Translations under genes and position numbers: made by a program
DNA from: Lineus longissimus
Lineage: Eukaryota > Nemertea > Pilidiophora > Heteronemertea > Lineidae
Assembly (NCBI RefSeq): GCF_910592395.1
Contig: NC_088318.1
Location: 4,092,001-4,156,000, forward strand
Direction of reading: 5' to 3'
Length of the DNA: 64,000 nucleotides
Notes under the pieces: generated by a model
Told to the model about the DNA's origin: nothing
Seen by the model: only the letters and a program-made list of their open reading frames with translations
Databases searched by the model: none
Shown here: positions 47,069 to 59,313 of the stretch, one piece after another
Position numbering within the stretch: the stretch's first letter is position 1
Layout of the letters: each line of letters opens with the position of its first letter

Positions 47069-48434
47069 CTAAAATTACAAAACACAGCTCGAAAAAGACG
47101 GACGAATGTGCAAGCAAACAACTGACTATACCGTAGCTTTTTCATGTCATGATATTTTGCCTCAGCCCAGGCTCAGTGACCGAGAGACAGTGAGTCAATC
47201 TGAGAGTGAGATGCTGCTCTGACTCTGAGCCCGAGTCTCCTCAGAAAATGACTTCTTCTCCTGTCCCAAAACAAGGGATAACAAGTACAAATGCAGTGGT
47301 GCATAAGATTCTTTATTGTGTAAACTAATGAACCAAGTCAGTACCTTGGTTTTGCGCCTTCTTTTCAGTAATTTGCTTAAACAGGCGATCAAAAACGAGA
47401 AAACGTGTGATATTTACAGAAATTTATTGGAAATATTACTCGTGCCGTCTTTTTGAAGAAAGTACCACGAGGCGGAATGTTAGTTTTACCCGTAGTTGAT
47501 AGATGGCGTTTGTCACAGAATTTTGGGCGTGGTTTCCCGCGAAAATGGTTAACCGATTTCCTCTGGGTGTGTTGGTCACGAAAGGTTGGTGTGTGGTCTG
47601 ATCCTGTGGTTTGAGAAGGACTGCTGGATACCGAAGAAAACTTGTTTTCAGTTCATTCGCTGGCCTATTGTTGACAAAAGACGTAAGGCGGCCGTCGCTG
47701 TTCAGGGATGTGCGCCTGAGGACAAAGTTGGCTGCATGACCAAGTTGAAAAGGCTGCTAGGATTCATTTATTCTTGTCCTCAACGGTTTGGGCTCTGCAG
47801 TGCGAACTACTTGCCCGATTCTTTGAAGTTTAGCCCTCATGACCGGAGTTTCAGAACCAAAGAGAATGTTAGGCTTCAACTTGTCAGTCCAAAAATAATC
47901 TTTTTCTTTAAAAGAACAAATTATACTAAAGATATATTTTTGAGCTGATGTCACTGAAACAAAACATTCTCCTGGCGCTGAAACTCAGGTAATAAAAACC
48001 AAACTTCTCCGTAATCTGACCAGTAGTTAGGGCTCCAGTGTCCAAAAGGTATAGAGGACAGGTCAAAATGAAAAGCCCAGGCCTTCGTGTCGGAGGAGGG
48101 CCGGATTGCAGATTGTTTGCATAGTGACGCCGCTCACTGATAATGTGTTCTTCGTCGTTTTCTTTACTTGACAGTTCGTCGCTCCGCCTAAGAGAAACTT
48201 GTACTCCTCGACATGCTCTGAGATCGCCTCCTCAATCCGTCCAGCAGATTAGTGGGACGATCCGCCTCCAAGTCGCCACACGCCCAGGGTGACATTGATT
48301 TGTTTCCAACACACCCTTCTTTGTATTTTCTTTGCAATTTGTTGCACCGCCTGTAGTAAAGGACATTTTCCGACCGAGAACTCAAATTTTCTAACAGATT
48401 GTTCAAAGTTTAACGCCACTTATTGACACAGTCC
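47069..48434 (-). other. 3' flank of the kinase-like gene, unit A
   Basis: No supported gene. Open frames such as + 47586-47948 are shared with unit B only because the DNA is duplicated, and they contain no recognisable domain. Minus-strand AATAAA (TTTATT on +) occurs near 47312 and 47768. A short relic similar to the end of the kinase reading frame lies at 48172-48245. Confidence 0.4.
48172..48245 (-). pseudogene. Relic of a kinase-like 3' coding end, unit A
   Basis: The minus strand reads CTGCTGGACGGATTGAGGAG, then GGCGGAGCGACGAACTGTC, resembling the last codons of the adjacent gene (LLERLRR ... RWSDELP). The register shifts between the two blocks. It lies ~190 bp beyond the functional stop and is also present in unit B. 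It suggests an older partial duplication of the same gene. Confidence 0.4.
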
Positions 48435-51299
48435 TTACATCTTCTCACGACCACGCTCTTTGTGGGACTTTCTTGGCAATTCGTCGCTCCACCTAACACG
48501 AGGTCTCAATCCACAGTTGAGGCCAGACACCCTCCTCAATCGTTCCAGCAGCATCTTCGATAGCCTATGCGCCGTTGGGCGGCGTTCGGGGATATCATCC
48601 ATACACATTTTCACGACATCGCTCAAATGCAATTTGAAGCCTTTCGACAACAAACCAAGAAGGTCACCAAGAGCGAAAATGTCTGACTTCTTGGAGCCTT
48701 TTTCTCCGGCGTGGAGTTCTGGCGCAATGTATTCTGGTCTTGTCTTACCCATTGTAAAAGACGTTGCTGCGCATTTCATAAAAGATAGTCCAAAGTCAAT
48801 GAAATAAGGCATCCATTGTCTCTCTTCCCGCCGCATTAGCACATTATTCATCTTTATATCATTCAGGATGACATCCTTTTTGTGTATTTTGTTCAAAGCA
48901 AGGGCCAGGCGATAGCAGACCCCGAGCCAGTCGCAGCGCGGGATGACCATGTCGGTGCGGTTCTTATAAGCCTCAAGATCGTTCCAATACACCTCATCCA
49001 GGCTGCTGTCTTCGACCATCGTGTCGCCAATGTACTCCATCACTAAACCACAATTTGAAAATGTCTCGGTGTTTTCTAAGACCACCAAACCTAAAAACTT
49101 GGGGGAGCAATTCGTTCCTTGCAGATGAGCCATTATTCGCGCTTCCTCCAAAATTGACTTCAAACTGTTCTGTCCGGACACACACAGTTTGATGACCGCT
49201 AATTGTCCCCTCATCTTCGCGAGGTAAGCGGAGCCGTAGGACCCAGCACCAAGAAGTTTTACATCGTCTTTGCCGTGTTCCCGCCCGGTCGGAAGGCACT
49301 CGATTTCACAAGGTGCTCTGTTACCTGCCGGATGGAACGCCGGGAGGTCACATTCCCGAACGTATTCGATTTCTTCACCACTGATCAACTTGTCTTCCCA
49401 AGAATACGAATACTCAAATCCTGGTGGACGAATATTATACAAAAGATCCTTTAGATAGCGTCCTAATTTCGGTGAGAGGCGTAGAAATGCCGGGGGATGT
49501 CGTGTCTTTCTTGGGTCCGTCGTAGCTGGTCGTTCTGTGATGCCCGCAACTTCCTTGTCCTCCTGGAGAGACGTTGCTCTTGAACAACATTGGTCACCTT
49601 CGTCACAACCTGACTCGGGCTCTTCGTTCGGACTGTCCTCGGTGATATCCGGTGTTGGATAGAATGCGGTAACATGTTCCATTTCCTTCTCTAAGTCTGC
49701 TGCCGCCTCCGACCAAACACAATCCTCCTCGTCCTTTGTCTTGTAAACAAAGTCCGTCGTAGGATAGGAGATCAAACATTGGTCCACATTCCCTTGTAAG
49801 CGTGGTGTCGCTCTCGACGAATCGCCGTTGTCTAGATCGTTTTTGAACTCCGTTGCTGGATTGCCAATTTCAGCAATATGTGTTGGTCTTTCGTCAGGTC
49901 CTTTGTCGCCCACTAAGTTCACCCCCTGCGGTGAAATGCCAGTCTTTTCTGCGACAAAGCACACGCTGCTGGGCAGAGCGGCATCTGGTTCATGGCCCCT
50001 CTCCATGAACGAGGGCGGACAACGACTGTCTTCAGGAGCCTCGGCAACGAAAACAAGTTGACAAGGCGATGTAGTAGGGGATTCGGGGACGGTTGGTTTT
50101 CCCGTCACCACGTCCTTCAATTCAGACAAGTCCCTTGCCACGTCTCTCAGTTGACACCAATCTTGGTCGCCATGGGCTTCGAGCATGATATTCTGCTGTC
50201 TCGATATTAGAGGGGGAGGACTTGACACTGAAAAGTGTAAAGTGAACTCACATTAAATAGCTATGAGGTGCTAGTAAGCGCATAAACGCTTTAAATAAGC
50301 ACATAGACGCTTAGTTTGAGTCACAATCATACCCGTAATCCCGGGTCGGTAACTCTTCGGCACCGAGCCGTCTTTACAGTAAGCCTTTATACAAATGAAT
50401 GTCATTCAAGACATCATAATTTGTCGAAATTTGATGTCGTAAAGGTCACCAAAATTCATTTGGTCTTACCAGTTAATCTGAGTGAAGCTTCGTCCCCTTC
50501 CTGACGTCTCTCGCGAATGATGTCATCAGGGATTGTTGAAACGCCTGCGGCGTAATCGTCTATTTCGATTTCGAGTTTTTCAATAGGCATCGAGGAGTGG
50601 GAGTGCGACTTTAGCCTGAAAAACTTGCCGACTTTTCTTTTGAAGCCTACCCAACATCCGCCGGCCACATCATGGTTATTGTCTTCTCCGAAGCCAGCGC
50701 GGCGTGGAGATTCCTGCAAGAAAAGCGTAATCCATCCAGTGACAATCTCCAGACATCATCACATCCTAAATAAAAACAAATTCTTGACACCATGGACAAG
50801 GAGTCAACAAGATTGTGACTTAACGAACATTCTAATCAGGCCAGATTGTATACATGTAATACTAAAGAAACAAAGACATTGTCACAACCTCTTGTTTTGG
50901 TCCATCGCGGACGTCGACGACAGTTGATCAACAAACATTTTGGTATTCTTTCATCTCAGAAAAGTTTCGTCAAATTCCTTTTATAGTTCCTTTAATATCT
51001 GCACTGTAAAGTCTGCACTGTATATATTGTGGATCTAGATTGCCAGTCGATTAATTTTACCCGTTTCAGCCATTTTTTAGGATCCAACCTCTAACTTTCC
51101 AACTTACCGAATTTTCGTTCTTTTTGGATGTGTCTTCCTTATCTCTTGGTCTTCGCGTCCGACCCACAGACACAGGGCGTCGGATTCGCACGTTAGATAA
51201 AAAGGCAAGAAACATCTGCAGAGCACTCAGGCGATTCGCCTGGTGTACGTTGTCTTTATTACTCATCATACAGTACGATATTTTCGCAAGGATTTGCAC
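48435..51299 (-). CDS. Protein-kinase-domain protein, paralog A
   Basis: Three exons on the minus strand: 51299-51108, 50713-50470, 50227-48435. Junction phases 0 and 1 fit, giving 742 residues. The second start Met (MMSN) is also possible. The first ~460 residues are acidic, Ser/Glu-rich and probably disordered, with no known domain. The C-terminal ~270 residues form a kinase fold: glycine loop LGAGSYGSAY (~471), VIK lysine, an EARIM helix-C glutamate, hinge MEYIG, catalytic loop ILNDIKMNN (~599) in place of HRDxKxxN, DFG (~622), IAPEL, and SDIFALGDLL. The catalytic Asp, Lys and Asn and the DFG remain, so activity is plausible although HR of HRD is LN. Substrate unknown. A CRE-like cluster lies 67-120 bp upstream of the start. 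Against paralog B, 16 residues are absent near residue 180 (DLSELKDVV here). Confidence 0.85.
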
Positions 51300-51365
51300 A
51301 GAAAGTTGAATTACACAGCTTCACGCAAGGAAATCGTGTTACCATGCGAGATGTCGCTATGCATG

Positions 51366-51419
51366 TGACGTCACGGATCGTCTATGCCGTGACGTCATTC
51401 TAGTGACGTAATGACGTCG
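51366..51419 (-). promoter_or_regulatory. CRE/ATF-like site cluster, unit A
   Basis: Four sites in 54 bp: TGACGTCA at 51366-51373, TGACGTCA at 51390-51397, TGACGTAA at 51404-51411 and TGACGTCG at 51412-51419. The cluster starts 67 bp upstream of the kinase ATG. TGACGTCA is the known CREB/ATF bZIP consensus; regulation by such factors is inferred. Confidence 0.7.
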
Positions 51420-51677
51420 CTTTTTAAGGAAAAAAGTGTATGGAGATGTGAATCAATTTTTACGCAGCTTATAAAGAGATCCAGTCGTGACACAAATATT
51501 TGTTTAGCAAGCTGAACGTAGTAAAAGTAACTAAATTGGTGATTACCCCCATATGCAGTTCATTGACTGGAGTCAGTTATGTTATGCAACGTTATGCAAT
51601 GTTACCCACATGCCCAGCTCACATAATCAACTACCTGAGGGGAACTCAAAGAAAAGCATTATCGCAGGTTACTGCGT

Positions 51678-54088
51678 CTAAATTTCCTTTCCGAATGTTC
51701 GTAAAACCATGGCAATTGCCATCGCCAACGGCAATAGAGTAATGCGTGGGACGTCGCTACCAGAAGCGGTCTTCACCTCACAGACCTTGTTGAGAGAACA
51801 GGTCAAGTAGCTTTTCATAACATCCCTGACTTTGGAATACGGACAAAGCTCCTTGTCGCAAAAGGGAAGTTTCGTAAGCTTCTCGTTGGAGTAAACTTCG
51901 ACCATGAAGCGTTCAATCACAGGTAATCCGGCCTTCTCCGAAGGAGACAGACCCTCCTCTGCGGACCTGTTGCATTCGTAGAGAACGAATTCCAAGTTCC
52001 CGTTGAAGGGATTAGCTCTGCTCATGCGGAATTTCCGGTTGATCTGCTGGGGGAAGTTGGAGGCGGTCAGGGGTTTCTCTGGCTTGAACATCCCGAATGC
52101 GGAGAGAAGAGGGACGAGACTGCCAGTGTGTCCGAATCCGAAAACTCCGCGTTGATAGCTGCGGGAAAGAGGAAGGTATTTCACATCAAACACATCTCGC
52201 TGACGTGTAGCGTCAAACCGAAATGGCAGGCGACTACGGGCAGACGACAACGCCTTTTGACCAGCGAAATCAATTAACCAGTAGCCCCAAAAATGTAGCA
52301 TGGAAAAAAGGCTTTTTCGGAGGCCACTGGACTGCTCAACATTCGTTTAAAAGAGAGGACAGCTGCGGTGTTTGGGGCGGCGGGAAATGTCAGAATCCTA
52401 GATTGGTCAATTGGGACAGCAATACTGTGGTCAGAATCCTAGAATGGTCCCTAGGGACAGTGAGAATGTGGTCAGAATCCCCGACTAAAGAGAGGGCGTT
52501 TTTCGAGCTCTCTAATTGGCTGAGTCTACTTACTCTTTCATATTCTCTACCCCAGACTTGGCGGCATCCAGTTTGTCGAATATGTGCTTGACCAGGGGAC
52601 ATGACATCTCCGTGTTGATATCGTAGCCGTAAGACACCGCGTAGTAATCCTTAAAAGGAAATAATGATAAGAGTCTGTCCCCTAACCATAGTTAGGGGAC
52701 GTACTAGGCCGTTGCGATAAATCGGACTCCGATTGAGACGACCACTGACATGCAGCGAGAAGGCCGACGGTCAGGATCCGACACGAAATATATTGTGGCA
52801 ACCTGTTGGTGCGATTAAGAGATAATTGCCACCAAGTGATAAAAATGCATTTACCTCGGTGTCCAGATAATATTCCATCGGGATCGAATCGGTGTCATTG
52901 AAGATATAGCACCATATCGGCTTAGTGATGTTTTCTGCCAATTCAGCTTGGCACATGTAATACAGGTCTTTCAAAGCCTTACGGTCTGTAAATAAACCGT
53001 AGAATTATCAGATATGTGGACAAATGATCTGGTAAATTATGCTAAAACGGGCCATATGCAGAGACTGCATGTTTTGCTGCGAGCCGTTTGCGGTCAATGT
53101 CGTCGTCACTGTTAAATCAGCCAAGAGCTGTCGCGACTTTCTAGAGGAGTATGTTCAACACAGTGCCGGTACCTTAACGAGTTTGCAGTAACTATACATA
53201 CAATGGAAACAGTTCCAGATCATGCTAGGCGCAGTACGCTACAATCATCGCCATACGAGGGCCACAAACGGACGAAAATCGCAGCTTGTACGATGGATCA
53301 TTAAAAAAACAAAAATGTCTCAATTCGACCTCACCTTTGTCAATCAGCGTGTTATTGTACGCCTCGATCCCCAGCCGTCTTTTCACGTTCGTCACCACCA
53401 TCTCCATCTCTGGTCCTTCCATGAACCTCTCAGCCTCAATCATCGCAGTGTCATTGTCATCAACAGAAACTTTATACTTTTCACAATATTTGTAGAAGCG
53501 TGTTTTCAGGTTGTCGATATTCAACTGAAAGTCTTTTCTGTCCTTTCCAAGCACGGAGGTAAACCCGTCAATGAAAGCTTTGGCGCTTTCGTAAGTCCTA
53601 CTCTTGGAACTTGTGTAGAACAAAGTGTTATTTGCGCTGAGCGATAAGTCGGACCAAAGTCTCACCACCCTTTTCCCGAACAGTTCCATATCTTCCTTCC
53701 CAACCTTCGTCAATAGTATATCATCTGTGATATCCCATGGCAGTGTGTAGTTGACGAACCACTTCGCCCCCGACGCACCAGGGAACCTTTTACGGAAATC
53801 AGCGGCAAAATCGCGGGCGTTTTCCAGGGCTGAATCACCCAAGCCTCTGTGTCCGTGACGACTGAACAAATAGAACTGGATTGGTCGGCAGATCTTCGAC
53901 CACGGGGTGGATGGCCGCGTCGTCGGGAAGCCCCCAGGGAAGTTGAAGGCGGACACCGCCCGGTAGTTCGTTCTGCTGCCAAGACGCAGGAGGCCATCAG
54001 TTGAGAGTCCGTTGGAGGGCATGTCTTGCTGTTGGGAGAGTGAGACGACGGATCCGAGGAACAGGAGTGCAAACCAGACGTTCAACAT
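51678..54088 (-). CDS. MINPP1-like: MINPP1-like histidine phosphatase, paralog A
   Basis: Four exons: 54088 (frame open to 54187)-53335, 52985-52855, 52649-52551, 52253-51678; phases 1, 0, 0; 519 residues. Start chosen at MLNVWFALLFLGSVVSLS, a signal peptide; an in-frame ATG at 54187 adds 33 residues. Similarity is to multiple inositol polyphosphate phosphatase (histidine phosphatase clade 2), which removes phosphates from inositol phosphates. The motif RHGHRG (77-82) retains R-H-G-x-R but lacks the usual proline. The downstream motif is FGHTGSLVPLL (H370), where family members have HAE, so the proton-donor glutamate is missing. Exons 2-3 carry the MINPP-like YYMCQAEL...IWCYIFN and DYYAVSYGYDIN segments. 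The C-terminus RITLLPLAMAIAMVLRTF after SGSD resembles a GPI signal rather than an ER-retention tail. The last intron uses a GGG|GTAGAG donor and an AAAAG acceptor, both weak. Confidence 0.85.
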
Positions 54089-54421
54089 CTTGATAGCTGA
54101 AATTGGAAACTGTCTTTCCATTTGGGCTTGTTTCGGACAAATGGACGGGACAATGACGACTTTACAGTAATGGACGTCCTCTCTCACCTCTTCAGCCTAT
54201 GTCTGCTGACTGCTCTCAGATCGGTCAGTGAATGATCAAATCTGTCATGCTTCACTAATGTGCACTTCATGGTGAAAACTTGGCTTGACCTAGTCACAAA
54301 ATTGTATATCTGACAAATGATCCTTACAATTATCTTGAATAACTTGACATTTGCCCCAAATGCCTAGTTTGTATTCATTATATACTTTGTGAACAGAACA
54401 TCACAAGTGTTACAGTTGGCT
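54089..54421 (-). promoter_or_regulatory. 5' flank of the phosphatase-like gene A
   Basis: No gene. It contains the upstream in-frame ATG codons at 54187 and 54121 and the presumed promoter. The sequence is near-identical to the flank of paralog B until the units diverge at about 54,283 (CTTGACCTAGTC against CAAGGCCTTGTA). Confidence 0.35.
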
Positions 54422-54846
54422 ACAAATCTGCCAGGTATTGGCGATGCCATTTTTGTTAGGCATCAATCAAAATGCTGTCAATGTGCTGCCATGCTCGCTG
54501 CTCAGCTATCATGGTCTATTTTCCGGAAACAACTTCTCTTCTGGGTCTGGGAGACTGCCCAATAGATCTTTTCGATGAAGTTGGTTTGGGTGCTGACCAG
54601 TCATGCGTTTCACCTGGAAAAAAGGCTAACAGTGGCAAAAGGGATTGTCCGAAGTCTGCTTTGGCCTTCTGACGTGTTCCGAGTGTGCGCATTTGATTTG
54701 TTATGGCTCTGAATCGTCTTCTTCGAAAAGGCCTTGCCTAATCTGAGCTCCGCATAGGCAACAGGGAGGGGACCATGGACTGGGGGTGGACATTGGTTAT
54801 TGGCATAGCAATAGGCCCTTGGCCTTTGCCAGATATGCAAGTACCA

Positions 54847-54979
54847 CCTAGGGTTGGCCCAACAAACTACCTTCACAATAGGTTTTTATAGTCAATGAAG
54901 CCACACAAATCTCGAGCCATTGTCAGGCGTCTTTTACCGTGAAGATCTATTGTAGATGGTTTGTTAGTCCGACCCTAGG
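54847..54979. mobile_element. Palindromic MITE-like hairpin, unit B copy
   Basis: Same element as 46929-47068, 7 bp shorter at the loop (ATATATAATATTG region reduced). The arms CCTAGGGTTGGCCCAACAAA/TTTGTTAGTCCGACCCTAGG are kept. Confidence 0.6.
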
Positions 54980-56341
54980 CTAAAAATACAAAACACAGCT
55001 CAAAAAAGACGGACCAATGTGCAAGCAAACAACTGACTATACCGTAGCTTTTTCATGTCATGATATTTTGCCTCAGCCCGAGCTCAGTGACCGAGAGACA
55101 GTGAGTCAGTCTGAGAGCGATATGCTGCTCTGACTCCGAGCCCGAGTGGGCGAGTCTCCCCAAAAAATGACTTCTTCTCCTGTCCCAAAAGGGATAACAA
55201 GTACAAATGCAGTGGTGCATAATATTCTTTATTGTGTAAACTAATGAACCAAGTCAGTACCTTGGTTTTGCGCCTTCTTTTCAGTAATTTGCTTAAACAG
55301 GCGATCAAAAACGAGAAAACATCGTGTGATATTTACAGAAATTTATTGGAAATATTATTCGTGTCGGCTTTTTGAAGAAAGTACCACGAGGCGGAATGTT
55401 AGTTTTGCCCGTAGTTGATAGATGGCGTTTGTCACAGAATTTGGGCGTGGTTTCCCGCGAAAATGGTTAACCGATTTCCTCTGGGTGTGTTGGTTGCGAA
55501 AGCTTGTGGTGTGTGGTCTGATCCTGTGGTTTGAGAAGGACTGCTGGATACCGAAGAAAACTTGTTTTCAGTTCATTCGCTTGCCTTTTGTTGACAAAAG
55601 ACGTAATATAAGGCAGCCGTCGCTGTTCAGGGATGTGCGGCTGCATGACCAAGTTGAAAAGGCTGCTAGGATTCATTTATTCTTGTCCTCAACGGTTTGG
55701 GCTCTGCAGTGCGAACTACTTGCCCGATTCTTTGAAGTTTAGCCCTCATGACCGGAGTTTCAGAACCAAAGAGAATGTTAGGCTTCAACTTGTCAGTCCA
55801 AAAATAATCTTTTTCTTTAAAAGAACAAATTATACTAAAGATATATTTTTGAGCTGATGTCACTGAAACAAAACATTCTCCTGGTGCTGAAACTCAGGTA
55901 ATAAAAACCAAACTTCTCCGTAATCTGACCAGTAGTTAGGGCTCCAGTGTCCAAAAGGTATAGAGGACAGGTCAAAATGAAAAGCCTAGGCCTTCGTGTC
56001 GGAGGAGGGCCGGATTGCAGATTGTTCGCATAGTGACGCCGCTCACTGATAATGTGTTCTTCGTCGTTTTCTTTTCTTGACAGTTCGTCGCTCCGCCTAA
56101 GAGAAACTTGTACTCCTCCACATGCTCTGAGATCGCCTCCTCAATCCGTCCCGCAGATTAGTGGGACGACGCTTCTAAGTCGCCACACGCCCAGGGTGAC
56201 ATTGATTTGTTTCCAACACACCCTTCTTTGTATCTTCTTTGCAATTTGTTGCACCGCCTGTAGTAAAAGACATTTTCCGACCGAGAACTCAAATTTTCTA
56301 ACAGATTGTTCAAAGTTTAACGCCACTTATTGACACAGTCC
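54980..56341 (-). other. 3' flank of the kinase-like gene, unit B
   Basis: Counterpart of 47069-48434, with small indels. No supported gene. The relic of the kinase 3' end is at about 56080-56153. Confidence 0.4.
56080..56153 (-). pseudogene. Relic of a kinase-like 3' coding end, unit B
   Basis: Same relic as at 48172-48245, with GGCGGAGCGACGAACTGTC and a LLDGLRR-like stretch in different registers. Its presence in both units dates it before the 7.9-kb duplication. Confidence 0.35.
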
Positions 56342-59247
56342 TTACATCTTCTCACGACCACGCTCTTTGTGGGACTTTCTTGGCAATTCGTCGCTCCACC
56401 TAACACGAGGTCTCATTCCACAGTTGAGGCCAGACACCCTCCTCAATCGTTCCAGCAGCATCTTCGATAGCCTATACGCCGTTGGGCGGCGTTCGGGGAT
56501 ATCATCCATACACATTTTCACGACATCGCTCAAATGCAATTTGAAGCCTTTCGACAACAAACCGAGAAGGTCACCAAGAGCGAAAATGTCTGACTTCTTG
56601 GAGCCTTTTTCTCCGGCGTAGAGTTCTGGCGCAATGTATTCTGGTTTTCTCTTACCCATTGTAAAAGACGTTGCTGCGCATTCGATAAAAGATAGTCCAA
56701 AGTCAATGAAATAAGGCATCCATTGTCTCTCTTCCCGCCGCATTAGCACATTATTCATCTTTATATCATTCAGGATGACATCCTTTTTGTGTATTTTGTT
56801 CAAAGCAAGGGCCAGGCGATAGCAGACCCCGAGCCAGTCGCAGCGCGGGATGACCATGTCGGTGCGGTTCTTATAAGCCTCAAGATCGTTCCAATACACC
56901 TCATCCAGGCTGCTGTCTTCGACCATCCTGTCGCCAATGTACTCCATCACTAAACCACAATTTGTAAATGTCTCGGTGTTTTCTAAGACCACCAAACCTA
57001 AAAACTTGGGGGAGCAATTCGTTCCTCGCAGATGAGCCATTATTCGCGCTTCCTTCACAATTGACTTCAAACTGTTCCGTCCGGACACACACAGTTTGAT
57101 GACCGCTAATTGTCCCCTCATCTTCGCGAGGTAAGCGGAGCCGTAGGACCCAGCACCAAGAAGTTTTACATCGTCTTTGCCGTGTTCCCGCTCGGTCGGA
57201 AGACACTCGATTTCACAAGGTGCGCTGTTACCTGCCGATTGGAACGCCGGGAGGTCACATTCCCGAACGTATTCGATTTCTTCACCACTGATCAACTTGT
57301 CTTCCCAAGAATACGAATACTCAAATCCTGGTGGACGAAAATTATACAAAAAATCCTTTAGATAGCGTCCTAATTTCGGTGAGAGGCGTAGAAATGCCGG
57401 GGGATGTCGTGTCTTTCGTGGGTCGGTCGTAGCTGGTCGTCCTGTGATGTCCGCAACTTCCTTGTCCTCCTGGAGAGACGTTGCTCTTGAACAACATTGG
57501 TCACCTTCGTCACAACATGACTCGGGCTCTTCGTTCGAACTGCCCCCGATGATCTCCATTGTTGGATAGAATGCGGTAACATGTTCCATTTCCTCCTCTA
57601 AGTCTGCTGCCGCCTCCGACGAAACGCAGTCCTCCTCGTCCTTTGTCTTGTAAACAAAGTCCGTCGCTGGATAGAAGGAGATCAAACATTGGTCCACATT
57701 CCCTTGTAAGCGTGGTGTCGCTCTCGTCGAATCGCCGTTGTCTAGATCGTTTTCGAACTCCGTTGCTGGATTGCCAATTTCAGCAATATGTGTTGGTCTT
57801 TCGTCAGGTCCTTTGTCGTCAACTAAGTTCACCCCCTGCGGTGAAATGCCAGTCTTTTCTGCGACAAAGCACATGCTACTGGGCAGAGCGGCATCTGGTT
57901 CATGGCCCCTCTCCATGAACGAGGGCGGACAACGACTGTCTTCAGGAGCCTCGGCAACGAAAACAAGTTTACAAGGCGATGTAGTAGGGGATTTGGCGAC
58001 GGTTGGTTTTCCCGTCACCACGTCCTTCAATGCAGACGAGTCATGGCGGCTATGGGTCTCGAGCGGGAGATCCGGAGGGGTAAAGTCCCTCGCCACGTCT
58101 CTCAGTTGACACCAATCTTGGTCGCCATGGGCTTCGAGCATGATATTCTGCTGTCTCGATATTAGAGGGGGAGGACTTGACACTGAAAAGTGTAAAGTGA
58201 ACTCACATTAAATAACTATGAGGTGCTAGTAAGCGCATAAACGCTTTAAATAAGCACATAGACGCTTAGTTTGAGTCACAATCATACCCGTAATCCCGGG
58301 TCAGTAACTCTTCGGCACCGAGCCGACTTTACAGTAAGCCTATATACAAATGAATGTCATTCAAGAAATCATAATTTGTCGAAATTTGATGTCGTAAAGG
58401 TCACCAAAATTCATTTGGTCTTACCAGTTAATCTGAGTGAAGCTTCGTCCCTTTCCTGACGTCTCTCGCGGATGATGTCATCAGGGATTGTCGAAACGCC
58501 TGCGGCGTAATCGTCTATTTCGATTTCGAGTTTTTCATTAGGCATCGAGGAGTGGGAGTGCGACTTTAGCCTGAAAAACTTCCCGACTTTTCTTTTGAAG
58601 CCTGCCCAACATCCGCCGGCCACATCATGGTTATTGTCTTCTCCGAAGCCAGCGCGACGTTGAGATTCCTGCAAGAAAAGCGTTATCCATCCAGTGACAT
58701 CTCCAGACATCATTACATCCTCAATAAAAACAAATTCTTGACACCATGGACATCAGGACAAGGAGTCAACAAGATTGTGACTTAACGAACATTCTAATCA
58801 GGCCAGATTGTATACATGTAATACTAAAGAAACAAAGACATTGTCACAACCTCTTGTTTTGATGTCGACGACAGTTGATCAACAAACATTTTGGTATTCT
58901 TTCATCTCAGAAAAGTTTCGTAAAATTCCTTTTATAGTTCCTTTAATATCTGCACTGTGAAGTCTGCACTGTATATAGTGTGGATCTGGATTGCCAGTCG
59001 ATTAATTTTACCCGTTTCAGCCATTTTTTAGGATCCAACCTCTTACTTTCCAACTTACCGAATTTTCGTTCTTTTTGGATGTGTCTTCCATATCTCTTGG
59101 TCTTCGCGTCCGACCCACAGACGGGCGTCGGACTCGCACGTTAGATAAAATTGCAAGAAACATCTGCAGAGCACTCAGGCGATTCGCCTGGTGTACGTTG
59201 TCTTTATTACTCATCATACAGTACGATATTTTCGCAAGGATTTGCAC
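56342..59247 (-). CDS. Protein-kinase-domain protein, paralog B
   Basis: Exons 59247-59059, 58668-58425 and 58182-56342, same structure and phases as paralog A, giving 757 residues. It keeps all kinase features: LGAGSYGSAY, VIK, ILNDIKMNN in place of HRDxKxxN, DFG and IAPEL. Differences from paralog A: one residue shorter in exon 1 (RRPSVGR against RRPVSVGR), 16 residues more in the acidic region (FTPPDLPLETHSRHDSSA), and scattered substitutions concentrated before the kinase domain. Fewer changes fall in the kinase domain (for example SGRN/SGQN, IVKE/ILEE, IECA/MKCA). Both reading frames are intact, so neither copy is a pseudogene. Function unknown beyond the fold. Confidence 0.85.
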
Positions 59248-59313
59248 AGAAAGTTGAATTACACAGCTTCACGCAAGGAAATCGTGTTACCATGCGAGAT
59301 GTCGCTATGCATG

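Larger units (their letters stand above)
46510..54421. repeat. Tandem segmental duplication, unit A (7.9 kb)
   Basis: Direct duplicate of 54422-62466. Both units begin ACAAATCTGCCAGGTATTGG and end after TGAACAGAACATCACAAGT. The offset is 7,911-7,912 bp at the left, 7,907 at the kinase stop, 7,947 at the phosphatase stop and 8,042 at the phosphatase 5' exon, reflecting small indels. Identity is high throughout, including introns and intergenic parts. Each unit carries one kinase-like and one phosphatase-like gene, both on the minus strand. Confidence 0.95.

Noticed and set aside
47586-47948. Conserved protein-coding gene between the duplicated genes (also at 55633-55857)
   Set aside because: The matching frames in the two units reflect DNA duplication only. 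Indels disrupt the upstream part and no domain is recognisable.
53222-53647. 141-codon + strand frames antisense to phosphatase exon 1 (also 61264-61689)
   Set aside because: Shadow of the minus-strand coding exon; it runs across the intron border and has no independent support.
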